A DNA stretch of 12,085 nucleotides from Euperipatoides rowelli (taxonomy: Eukaryota; Onychophora; Udeonychophora; Euonychophora; Peripatopsidae). The notes beneath the pieces are model-generated. The model saw only the letters and a list, made by a program, of their open reading frames with translations. It was not told the origin of the DNA and searched no databases. A program made the position numbers and the translations under genes. Shown here piece by piece: positions 1 through 7,192 of this stretch (the stretch's first letter is position 1; each line of letters opens with the position of its first letter). Where the stretch lies: NCBI GenBank assembly GCA_003024985.2, contig PXIH01S0004963.1; one strand, given 5' to 3'.

Positions 1-1690
1 CTATGGAGTTTGTTTAATGTACATATTATAGCCTAGTCCTGGACATAAACCATAGGAAAAACCCAGCTAAGGATTGCAATGATAGAGTTCAAAATACTAG
101 AAACCCAACATTCCTTAATTAAATTAAAAAAAATGTTTCCTTAATCAGCTTTAAATACCCCCCCCCCCTTTTTTTGTTGTTGTTATATTTCATATTTTTC
201 ATTTTTTTTTTTTAGATTTAATAAATAATATTCATTTTTAAATCCTACTTGAGTCCAACCAAAGGAATTACAGAATAAGAAATAAGCTAGGCTTCCATAA
301 AAATGTCAGAAAAAATACTTTCCTTGAAATTATTAATGTCTTTTGATATAGATGTTATGAAATTGGCTAATTATTCCAAATGTTATAAAGGTTATTATGG
401 GAATAAGTCCTAAGTTTTTTTGTGATGTAAACATTATTGGTTATATAAATATTTTTTTTGTTGTTTAATTTGAAACTATTCCTTTTTGGTTTGCATTCTG
501 TATACAAAAATGTTGAAAAATTTATTTGCTATATATAAATATAAATTAGAGTTTATGTTCAATTATAAATTGAACATTGTATGTATATGTACAAATTTCT
601 ATAGTGTATTTACTATATTGTATGTTCATAATTTACTTATACTGTATATTCTTATATTCCACTATGCTATATACTTATAGAACTTTGTTATACCATGTGT
701 TTTAATTTCTATCCATTTAGGCTACTGTACATAAAATTAAAGTAATGTTTTTGTTGTTTTAATGTTGTAGGGCTCCAAAAAATTACCATAAAACAAAAGT
801 TAAAGTAAAATGAATCAATTTAATAATAATGCAATGTCTGTAAATAGACTTAGTTATGTTTTGTTAATTTTTTTCTCAAAGCGAGACTTGACTTTATTTT
901 TTTAAATAAACTAAAGAAACTCAATGATCGTCTCTAGCTGATGACAGGCTACTGTCAAGCCAACAAGGTTTTTTTGGGCAAAAATCAGTTGTTCTTGTCT
1001 AGTTCTCCTCACTTGATCAAAACTTTTCTCCAGACAGCTTAAACTAGCACTCAAGCCTGCGAGGAGAGATAATAATCACCTGAGAGACCGTTTTTGTGAG
1101 AGATCAATAGAAATGTATTTTCATTATTTTGTGAAATATTACACCTAGAGCTTCGCTCTTTCACAATTATTTGTTTATGGGGATGCCTCCTCGGATATCT
1201 TTGTAGATAATTTTTGTATTAGTGTTGTAAATGTCTTTTCTGAATAATATTTAATAATTGTGATTTTTAAACTTTGTTATGAGTCATGCTTATCCCCTGT
1301 GGAGATAAACTATACATTATTGATACTGGATGGTACCATGAATTGGAAATTCCCTTTTACAGCCTAAGCTCAAGAATAACTTAATTAAACAATTATCACA
1401 TGATTGTGTCTTTGATTGGGAGCTGATAATTAAATTATTCATTTTTTTTTTCTTTATTCATTGGTGTGTTTTCCTTTCATCTTTGGATCCTATTGTAAGG
1501 TTTATCCTAAACCTGCATTTTTAAAACTTTTTCAAAATTTATAAAAACCTAAACTTTGAAATAATCAAGGAGTTCCTGTGTTTGTTCCTGGCAAGATGCA
1601 TCTCCAGCTATCCCTGATGGACATTTAAAGAAATTGCTATGTTCCTGTTTGTTTTAACGGTTTTCCCTGCTAGTCACTTAGTAATTTTTC
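1..1690. other. AT-rich non-coding stretch with homopolymer runs
   Basis: I see no supportable gene here. The stretch is AT-rich and dominated by A/T runs, including a C11-T7 tract at 158-175 and T12 at 202-213. The short open frame at 486-680 translates to a low-complexity Tyr/Ile/Leu/Asn-rich peptide, as expected from AT-rich noise. Positions 905-1200 are somewhat more balanced in composition and contain a small hairpin (AGAGC-TTC-GCTCT near 1148-1160), but every frame I read through 905-1110 carries stops. An intron or intergenic spacer is the simplest reading. Confidence 0.6.
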
Positions 1691-1693
1691 CAG

Positions 1694-1915
1694 AGTACTG
1701 TCTATCAAATTTTAAACCTCAGGACAGCAGTAAGCAGGCCAATGAATTCGTCGAAAAGTCTCACTCTAAGCCATTTGCTGAAGGAAGCTGAAGACTGCAA
1801 GCAGAAAGTACATTTCTCTCACAATATACAAGAAATCAATCAAATTAAGCAAAGAATAGCAGAATCCCAGCATACTGGTTCTACACCTTTGTCGATCCAG
1901 TTTGCCAGTGATGGC
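1694..1915 (+). CDS. Candidate exon or gene fragment, unknown product
   Basis: I do not recognise this protein. A possible splice acceptor (TTTTTCCAG, ending at 1693) precedes an open frame. From the ATG at 1742 it reads a hydrophilic, probably helical segment (LLKEAEDCKQKV, then NIQEINQIKQRIAESQ) that looks more protein-like than the window's other short frames. A second frame starting at 1694 also looks protein-like for about 28 codons (SNFKPQDSSKQANEFVEKS) before a stop, so a frameshifted pseudogene fragment is possible. No clear donor site follows: the frame runs on into a repeat patch and the (TA)n tract, where its translation becomes meaningless. It could be a real exon, a pseudogene piece or chance. 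Confidence 0.22.
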
Positions 1916-2001
1916 GCTCTTGTTCGGCGATGGCGCTGTTTATCTATGTTTTGCCAAGAATTAGGGAGGCTTTCTTGCTTGTTGGGGCGCTCTTGGTCGG
2001 C
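1913..2001. repeat. 16-base direct repeat in a GC-rich patch
   Basis: GGCGCTCTTGTTCGGC at 1913-1928 recurs as GGCGCTCTTGGTCGGC at 1986-2001, a match of 15 out of 16 with a 73-base offset. A partial third GATGGCGCT lies at about 1929-1937. The patch is rich in CG dinucleotides compared with its surroundings and stops just before the (TA)n tract. It may be the end of an inserted element or a degraded tandem repeat. Confidence 0.5.
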
Positions 2002-2008
2002 ATACTAC

Positions 2009-2010
<2 letters not shown>

Positions 2011-2042
<32 letters not shown>
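2011..2042. repeat. (TA)n microsatellite
   Basis: About 16 uninterrupted TA units, followed by imperfect CATACACAGTATATA. The open frames that run through it read (IY)n and are artefacts. Confidence 0.97.
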
Positions 2043-2046
<4 letters not shown>

Positions 2047-2331
2047 CACAGTATATACATTCTTATTATATAATTAACTAGTGATTCCCTCACCTTTATA
2101 AAATGCACATGTGCAACTTCTGTGCTGTAAATCGATAAAATTAATCTTAATGCATGACGTCTATGCACGTAAAAGTCAGTCTATTCTTAGAATTTTTTCA
2201 CATTAAACAATAGGATATGACGTATGTTGTAATGATAAAAATTAAGGAAATATTTTGTTTTGTTTTGAATATATCGAATGATTAACAGATTTATATTTAA
2301 ATTCGTAATGGAAAATTGCATTTTTTTGTTT
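2043..2331. other. AT-rich spacer, no gene seen
   Basis: AT-rich spacer between the (TA)n tract and the G-rich block. I see no motif, RNA gene or long open frame. The minus-strand frame that covers part of it is a shadow of the (TA)n tract, and the longer minus-strand frame from 2588 owes its Pro/Ser/Thr-rich start to the C-rich complement of the neighbouring block. Confidence 0.5.
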
Positions 2332-2560
2332 GTAAAAGAATAAATTGGCAGGGGAGGTATGGGGTGATGGGTTAGGAGTTGGTAAAAGAATAAATGGGCA
2401 GAGGAGGTAGGGTGATGGGTTAGGGAAGGGGTATTGGGGGGGGTAGGAGTGGAGGTATTTTCAGCCAAGGGCAATTTTTCATTTTTGATTTTGGGCAGAG
2501 GAGGTAGGGCGAAGCAGGGGTTAGAAAAGGAGGGGGTTATAGAGTAGGATGGCAGAGGGG
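2332..2560 (+). repeat. G-rich block with 50-base tandem duplication
   Basis: Two adjacent 50-base units begin at 2332 and 2382 with GTAAAAGAATAAAT, continue as a GGCAG-GGAGGTA-GGG segment and share TGATGGGTTAGG. A third partial copy, a 17-base identical GGGCAGAGGAGGTAGGG, is at 2396-2412 and again at 2493-2509. The + strand is strongly purine-rich, with many runs of three or more G. The apparent minus-strand protein here is Pro/Ser/Thr-rich and reflects the composition only. Confidence 0.75.
2410..2443 (+). other. Canonical G-quadruplex motif
   Basis: Four G-runs separated by short loops (GGG-TGAT-GGG-TTA-GGG-AA-GGGG, 2410-2431), followed by TATT and a run of eight G (2436-2443). This fits the standard G3+N1-7 pattern. 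Whether it folds in the cell is unknown. Confidence 0.7.
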
Positions 2561-2573
2561 AGGATAAATAGGG

Positions 2574-2599
2574 CCCATTGTATTTCAATGTGCAATGGG
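2574..2599. repeat. Short inverted repeat at edge of the G-rich block
   Basis: CCCATTG (2574-2580) and CAATGGG (2593-2599) form a perfect 7-base stem with a 12-base loop at the right edge of the G-rich block. There is no T-run typical of a bacterial terminator and no reason to expect one here. It may mark the end of an inserted repeat. Confidence 0.45.
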
Positions 2600-3054
2600 T
2601 TTTTCGGCTATTATATTCTAAATCTACACAAACAATATAGTTTTAGAACTGGAGACTTTAAAATAAAAACGATTTTTTAAATTCAGCTTCAAACATTTTA
2701 TTGAAAAATTTTTCAATAGATTTGTCTAGGTTTAAAATAAACTAAAAATATTGAAGATCCATTTACGATAAGTATTTATTTAAGAATTTTTTTAAAAAAC
2801 ATGGGTAGACCTGAAGCTAAAGTTGAACCAATAGAGTATAACGTTGCCATTCATAAATTGAAACATTCTCGATAATTGATAACCATGTTATATGGAAATT
2901 GGAAATCCGCTTGGAACAGAGGACATTGGTTGGTGGTATGTTATGTGTGTCTTGTTCCAATGTTATTTAGTTAAGGATTTCAGACAATGGCATAATTTCA
3001 CTAAACATACAAAACTCTTTAGAAAACACATTTAAACATTATTTAAATGATTAG
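2600..3054. other. AT-rich spacer upstream of the LINE
   Basis: No gene or RNA recognised. This is the left flank of the truncated retrotransposon. No clear target-site duplication matching the LINE's 3' flank could be picked out by eye. Confidence 0.5.
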
Positions 3055-3348
3055 TTGTGTGAAAAGCATACCTCCCTTCTCTTGAAGGTGGAGGCTGCTG
3101 ATAGAATTGATAATAGACAATATGGATGGATGCAAGGCAGATCTACATCCCATTACATTATTTCGTACTTAGATTCTATTCTCAAGTCCCTTGATAATGC
3201 GTCNAACAAGTCTGTATCTATTATATCTAATTTTGACAAAGCGTTTGATTGCCTCAGTCACAACATGATTCTTAAATCCTTGTTAAAGTTTGATGTTTCT
3301 CCTTCACTGATTCGATGGATCTCTTCCTTCTTATCTAAAGATCTATAA
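3055..3348 (+). pseudogene. LINE reverse transcriptase, N-terminal part with motif A
   Basis: The frame reads QYGWMQGRST (expected QFGFRxGRST-type motif of LINE RTs) at residues 22-31, then NFDKAFDCLSHNMIL at about residues 59-73. That is RT motif A, normally DFSKAFDxxxH. The first, catalytic Asp of motif A is Asn here (codon AAT, 3229-3231), so this copy would be inactive even without frameshifts. It continues LLKFDVSPSLIRWISSFL, the usual helix after motif A, and then hits a stop at 3346-3348. The real continuation is in another frame from about 3345. There is no genuine start codon; the copy is truncated upstream. Confidence 0.88.
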
Positions 3349-3507
3349 CTGTTAAATTACCTAATTCCTCCGGTTCTTGTGAATTTTCGTGTAGCAATGG
3401 TGTCCCTCAGGGCTCTGTGTTGGGTGGCCTTTTGTTCATCCTAGCCACCAACGATATTGCTCATGATTTACCTGATAGGTTTAAATATGTCGATGATTTG
3501 ACAGAAC
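3345..3507 (+). pseudogene. LINE reverse transcriptase, motifs B and C
   Basis: This segment continues the RT in a shifted frame. It contains motif B, GVPQGSVLGGLLF (from 3399; the family usually has GPLLF, so Pro is changed to Gly), followed by motif C, YVDD (3486-3497), with both catalytic Asp codons intact. Linking residues (NDIAHDLPDRFKYVDD) match the normal spacing between B and C. The frame ends in stops just after motif C, in CTCTGGTAGCGTTGA, where another indel must have occurred. Confidence 0.9.
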
Positions 3508-3534
3508 TTTGTATGCTCTGGTAGCGTTGACTAC

Positions 3535-3635
3535 TTGTCCCAGGCTGTCCAATCTTCTGCAGACTGTCTTTCCATTGATGCTAATTTGGCNGGTATGTCA
3601 ATTAACCCCCTGAAAACAGTATTCATGATTTTGCT
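3535..3635 (+). pseudogene. LINE RT segment after motif C
   Basis: A short frame reads LSQAVQSSADCLSIDANL then GMSINPLKTVFM, the family's Q-x-D-x-L...W...n-G-l-x-in-x-x-K-T region (motif D area). The usual Trp in the CxWAxxNGL stretch is not present. It contains the ambiguous base at 3591. The next part of the protein is again in a different frame. Confidence 0.75.
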
Positions 3636-3786
3636 AGACTACCTTGTGACATTTCCATTTCCATTGGTGATACTCAACTTAAAGCAGTTGATGAATGCAA
3701 AATTCTTGGAGTTATTGTNAGGAGTGATTTAAAATGGTCATCGCATATTGACTCAATTATTTCTAAAGCGAACAGTAGGTTTTTTT
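3629..3786 (+). pseudogene. LINE RT thumb region, ILGV...W..H
   Basis: In this frame the sequence reads DISISIGDTQLKAVDECKI, then LGVIVRSDLKWSSHIDSII and SKANSRFF. This is the conserved LG(V/I)-x5-L-x-W-x2-HI signature found after the RT palm in jockey/CR1-type LINEs. It ends at TAA within the T7 run (3780-3786), consistent with a one- or two-base slip in the homopolymer. The reading then continues in the downstream frame. The N at 3719 falls in GTN, a Val codon whatever the base. Confidence 0.82.
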
Positions 3787-4209
3787 AAGGTTTATCGTCT
3801 CAGAAGACAGGGTGCTTCCATTGCCATTTTGAAAACTATTTATTTAACGTTTATTCGGCCATGTGTTGAATATTGTTATGAAGCATGGACGCACTCTATT
3901 ACTAAAAAACAGTGTGACAGGATTGAGGGGATCCAGTGGAGAGGAGTGAGGATCATTCTTGGTGATTGGTCCATCAGTTATTATGATTCCCTTGCTAGAC
4001 TTAATTTGAACTCCCTTCAATTGAGAAGAGACATTCAATTTCTGGGATTTGCATACTCATTCCAATCCAGATATCCTGACTATTTCCCTAACGATTGTCA
4101 ATCGGCCTCTGGTTATTTTACTAGAGGTTCCTTGAAGTACAGGAAAGAGTTTATAAGGACCACCAGATATATTAATTCTGCTATCCCTAAACATGATTTG
4201 TGTCATTAA
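3748..4209 (+). pseudogene. LINE ORF2 C-terminal tail
   Basis: The longest intact piece of the element. The LINE-like reading starts after the T7 run, near 3787 (FKVYRLRRQGASIAILKTIY), and runs through LTFIRPCVEYCYEAW, the conserved (Y)xxxIRPxLEYxxxxW motif. It then reads DRIEGIQWRGVRIILGD and ends with a tail like R-(T/S)-x-R-(Y/F)-x-x-S-(A/T)-IP (RTTRYINSAIPKHD) before the stop at 4207-4209. This layout matches the end of ORF2 in jockey/CR1-like elements. The first dozen residues of the open frame overlap the previous segment and are out-of-frame noise. Confidence 0.85.
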
Positions 4210-4359
4210 TAATAATATTTAATATTAGCACTTTGTATTATAATTTTCATTCTGTTAATTCCAATTATCTCTTCTTTGTAAATTGGAGCCTACATCCTGC
4301 TGGGCTAAGGCTCTGATGATGATTTATTTTTATGCATTGTCATTGAATTTTTATTGTTC

Positions 4360-4397
4360 AATAAATATATACCTTAATTATTATTATTATTATTATA
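4360..4397 (+). terminator. LINE polyadenylation signal and (ATT)n 3' tail
   Basis: AATAAA at 4360-4365 is followed about ten bases later by TTA/ATT triplets up to about 4397. Together they mark the 3' end of the + strand LINE. Confidence 0.65.
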
Positions 4398-4517
4398 TAG
4401 TTTATTTTTTTTTTATCTATTTAGGAATCCTAAAAAGGACAGGAATAAAAAAAAAAAGTAAAGATGTAATATTGAGCTGCTCAGATTATTGCATCGTTAG
4501 ACACCAACACAAATACA

Positions 4518-4592
4518 AAATTTCCTAACTTTTGGAATCTCAGCCAAAGTTGGAGGAAGAGGCTCCTCCGTTCTCCTTTAATTCTACCCCTG
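4518..4592 (-). repeat. Dispersed repeat, copy 1 (inverted)
   Basis: Read on the - strand, this segment contains GGAGCCTCTTCCTCCAAC, TTTGGCTGA and AGTTAGGAAATTT in the same order as the + strand at 4905-5000 (GGAGCCTCATCCTTCAAT, TTTGGCTGA, AGTTGGGAAATTT), with a small gap. Within it GGAGGA (4552-4557) and TCCTCC (4564-4569) form a small hairpin. Family unknown. The two copies face each other across about 300 bases. Confidence 0.5.
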
Positions 4593-4900
4593 CATACATG
4601 TTCTTTATTTTCCTACTTAATTCATTATTGAATCATTGATTTTGATAACGACAGGTATGATGATTTTATTTTAATGTTTATAGGGGGCTTGTCTATTAGT
4701 TATATAACTGATTAAAGTTTTGAAAATTTTAAAAATATTTTTGTGATTTTTATCTTCTTGTAGTTGATCACTTTAGAAAGGGGAAGAGGGGGGTCATTTC
4801 TTTCTATATTTTTTTTCAGCAGCCTACCTAACAAATTTCAGTACCAAAATTTCCTTAAATTGGTATATAAATTTAGAGTGGATTCTGTTTGGGTGTTTTA
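4593..4900. other. AT-rich spacer between repeat copies
   Basis: No gene seen. It contains a G-rich patch near 4780-4796 and a T-run near 4810. The open frame at 4283-4528 upstream, across the LINE tail, is AT-rich noise. Confidence 0.45.
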
Positions 4901-4904
4901 ACCA

Positions 4905-5280
4905 GATTTCCTAGACTCCTTAAATGCAAGGGTGTCACCAATGGGGAGGGGGTAGAGGGGAGCCTCATCCTTCAATTTTGGCTGAAAGTTGGGAAATTTG
5001 TGTTGGCAGTTGGGACCAAAAAAAAAAAAACAGTTGAAGGAGAAGGAAAAATTGTTAGTAAATTTTTTTTAAAAAAATGCAATCACCGATTTTTGTACTG
5101 GATACGAAATTTTAAAATAATGGCTTGGAAAATTTAAAATTTTGATAAACTAACATGGATATGAAGATCAGATGCAGGGACCCGGTCATTCAACAGATGT
5201 TCAGTAGTTGTGAGTTGGAAATTTTGAGGTCAGGGTTGGGAAATTTCTCCCCCTCCCCCCAAATAAAATTCTCTAACTAT
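4905..5280 (+). repeat. Dispersed repeat, copy 2, with G-rich and C-rich ends
   Basis: The left end has a G-rich core (GGGGAGGGGGTAGAGGGG near 4941) and then the part shared with copy 1. The right end has the complementary C-rich CTCCCCCTCCCCCC near 5247. GTTGGGAAATTT occurs at 4988-4999 and again at 5235-5246. G-rich and C-rich ends facing each other around an AT-rich middle suggest an old foldback or MITE-like repeat, but no clean terminal inverted repeat or target duplication is visible. The open frame at 4889-5137 inside it has no recognisable domain. Confidence 0.4.
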
Positions 5281-5990
5281 GGCACTGCCTCTATAATATT
5301 TTATTTAATGACAGGTTTCCACATTTAACAGTTTTTAATTAGAACATTTAGAGCATTTGATCTTTTCTTTCTCAAACTCAAGAACACAATGAAACATTAA
5401 TTCACTTTTACAGTTTTTATAATTTAAAATCTACTTTTTTCACGAAAGTCAACACCAATTTTAAGCCCTTTCCGTATTTCTCTTGTGGTTTTCAGAGATA
5501 ATTAAACATAATTTTTGATGTTTATCGTTAATGAAAATCAGACAGTTAAACCTCACGATTCTCAAGTTTATCACATCCTAGTGACCTTTGACATTTCAGT
5601 TCAATTTAAAAGAAAACCTTATCCAGCTGAAATCATAAATTTAGACAAACCTTTGGAAATGAAGGCAAACAATTCTAAGATAATAGCAAAGCTAACTTTC
5701 CAACTTTAAAATACAAAAGTTCAAATGGATTACTAAAGGAATAATATTATTGATATGAAATATGTCAAGGATAGGACTATTTGAAAAATATTTCAAATGA
5801 TTCATTCTCTGTGGATTTGATCAAATAAAAAAAAATCTATTTTATTTTAAAGTAATAATCATGCTGTGTGTTACAGCTAGAAATTTTAGATTGTTGCAAT
5901 GTAAAGAAAAAATAAATGTGAAAACCTAAAATGATTTCAATTAGGAAATTTAATGCACATTAATGATATTATATGATACTTATTATAATT
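5281..5990. other. AT-rich stretch, one doubtful small open frame
   Basis: Non-coding in appearance. From the ATG at 5518 a 63-codon frame runs to 5709 (VKPHDSQVYHILVTFDISVQ). It has no recognised domain, no splice-consistent upstream extension (an in-frame stop lies at 5509) and no homologue I can name. I regard it as chance. Confidence 0.45.
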
Positions 5991-5994
5991 ACAT

Positions 5995-6018
5995 TTATAA
6001 TAATAATAATAATAATAT
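5995..6018. repeat. (TAA)n microsatellite at left edge of the minisatellite
   Basis: Seven or so TAA units precede the CAT/ACC-rich array, forming its left boundary. Confidence 0.9.
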
Positions 6019-6024
6019 AGTAAT

Positions 6025-6691
6025 AACCATCATCATCACCAAACCATCTTTACCATCCCATTGCTATCACCTTCATGATACTCCTCAGAATCAGTATCAT
6101 TGTCATTACCACCATTATCATTATTACCACACCATTTCTACCAACATCACAAACACCACCTTCATCATCCATCTCTGTATCATTATCATCATTATCACCA
6201 GACCATTTCTCCATCATTGCTATCACCACCTTCATCATCCTCCTCAGCATAAGTATTATTATCATTACCATCATACCATCTCTATCATCACTATGACCAT
6301 CCATCATCCACCTCATTATCATAATCATCATAATTACCAAACCATCTCTACCATCATCATTGCTATCACCACCTTCATCATCCTCCTCAACATAAATATC
6401 ACCATCATCGTTATCACCACACCATCTCTACCATCATGACTATCATCACCTTCATCATACACCTCAGCACCAGTATCATCACATCATCAGGACCATTATC
6501 ATTATCACCACACCATCATCATCATCATATTGTCTCTACCAAAATTTCTATCACCATCTTCATCCTCAGCATCAATATCAATGTCATCCCCACCATCATC
6601 ATTATCGCTACACCATTTCTATCATCATCGCAATCACCACCTTCATTATCCACCTCAGCATCATTATCATTATCATCAGTATCATCATCAT
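6025..6691 (+). repeat. CAT/ACC-rich minisatellite, left part
   Basis: This is a trinucleotide-like array (ATC, ACC, ATT variants) with a larger repeat unit. The unit can be followed by the landmark CCTTCAT, seen at about 6070, 6159, 6229, 6372, 6449, 6558 and 6640, with a degenerate copy near 6300. Unit lengths run from about 70 to 108 bases. A typical unit reads ACCATCTCTACCATCATTG, then CTATCACCACCTTCATC, then CCTCCTCAGCATCAGTATC and a CAT/ATT stretch. G is very scarce on the + strand. The open frames here (His/Ser/Thr/Ile-rich on +, Met/Asp/Val-rich on -) are by-products of the triplet repeat and should not be called genes. Confidence 0.9.
6684..6691. repeat. Target-site duplication, left copy (ATCATCAT)
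   Basis: Identical to the 8 bases at 7185-7192 flanking the MITE. Eight bases is the hAT length. Because the target is itself an ATC repeat, part of the match could be coincidental. Confidence 0.65.
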
Positions 6692-7184
6692 CAGGGGTGT
6701 ACAAATCTTCCACAAGTTGAGGAGCCAGCAAAAATTGTTAGGAGCCAGGTAAGAAGTGGCAAAAAGGGGGGGGGGGGAGGGGGCACATGCATTGTTGCAA
6801 AAATTTAAAAATACATATCTTTAACAATATTTAAATACCGTAGTAAATAAATTTGTTTATTTAAAAACTTGCAGTATAATTTACTTATTTTTCTGTCCAG
6901 GCATTTTTGCACTAAAAAACAGTGAATTAATTGCTTTTGATGGATCAAATTCTTGAAGTAATGGACCATTCAAATTTATCATCATCAAGTTATTTTACGC
7001 TTGATAACAATTATTTATAAATCAAGAAAAACTATCTGTAACTTATGTATTTAATTTTTAGATAAACTTTATATACTGATTTTATTGGTGAAGGTCTTTT
7101 AACATTAAAATTGTTCTTTTTTTTCAGGAGCCAGCTCATTTTTCTAAGGAGCCATGGCTCCCAGGCTCCTTGAATACACCCCTG
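6692..7184. mobile_element. hAT-type MITE (493 bases), non-autonomous
   Basis: The ends are CAGGGGTGTACAA on the left and, read on the - strand, CAGGGGTGTATTCAA on the right: ten identical terminal bases and then a short offset match. CAGGGGTG-type ends with 8-base duplications are typical of hAT transposons. GGAGCC, or its complement GGCTCC, occurs six times near the ends (6721, 6741, 7127, 7148, 7156, 7164), including a perfect 14-base palindrome GGAGCCATGGCTCC at 7148-7161; such subterminal motifs usually bind hAT transposase. There is a G12-A-G5 run at 6766-6783. The interior is AT-rich with no transposase frame, so mobilisation would need an enzyme from elsewhere. Overlapping open frames are spurious. 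Confidence 0.88.
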
Positions 7185-7192
7185 ATCATCAT
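7185..7192. repeat. Target-site duplication, right copy (ATCATCAT)
   Basis: Right partner of the duplication at 6684-6691, directly abutting the terminal CCCCTG of the MITE. Confidence 0.65.

Larger units (their letters stand above)
3055..4397 (+). mobile_element. 5'-truncated jockey/CR1-like non-LTR retrotransposon (LINE)
   Basis: This is a dead LINE copy containing the middle and end of the ORF2 polyprotein (reverse transcriptase plus C-terminal tail) and the 3' UTR. The endonuclease domain and the start of the RT are missing, as is usual after incomplete target-primed reverse transcription. The coding parts are listed separately. After the stop at 4209 comes an AT-rich 3' UTR with AATAAA at 4360-4365 and an (ATT)n tail at about 4376-4397; short simple-repeat tails are typical of several LINE clades. 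At least three frameshifts break the frame. All three ambiguous bases (N) in the window, at 3204, 3591 and 3719, fall inside it. Clade assignment is tentative. Confidence 0.9.

Noticed and set aside
486-680. 64-codon open frame
   Set aside because: AT-rich composition gives mostly Tyr, Ile, Leu and Asn; no domain, and nothing supports transcription.
2416-2430. GGGTTAGGG resembling an animal telomere repeat
   Set aside because: Only one TTAGGG unit is present inside a generally G-rich duplication; there is no array.
2187-2588. 133-codon minus-strand open frame, Pro/Ser/Thr-rich
   Set aside because: It is the complement of the G-rich duplicated block; C-rich codons lack stops by composition. 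No signal peptide, domain or conserved pattern.
3844-4038. Minus-strand open frame inside the LINE
   Set aside because: It is a shadow of the conserved + strand LINE tail.
2515-4592. CAGGGGTTAG at 2515 and CTACCCCTG at 4584 as the two ends of one hAT element enclosing the LINE
   Set aside because: The match is short, beyond the first seven bases it needs gaps, both sites sit in low-complexity G/C-rich repeats, and no matching 8-base duplication is seen.
5515-5709. Small open frame that looks somewhat protein-like
   Set aside because: An in-frame stop lies just upstream (5509), no motif is recognised and the length is within chance for AT-rich DNA. Kept only as a remark in the spacer entry.
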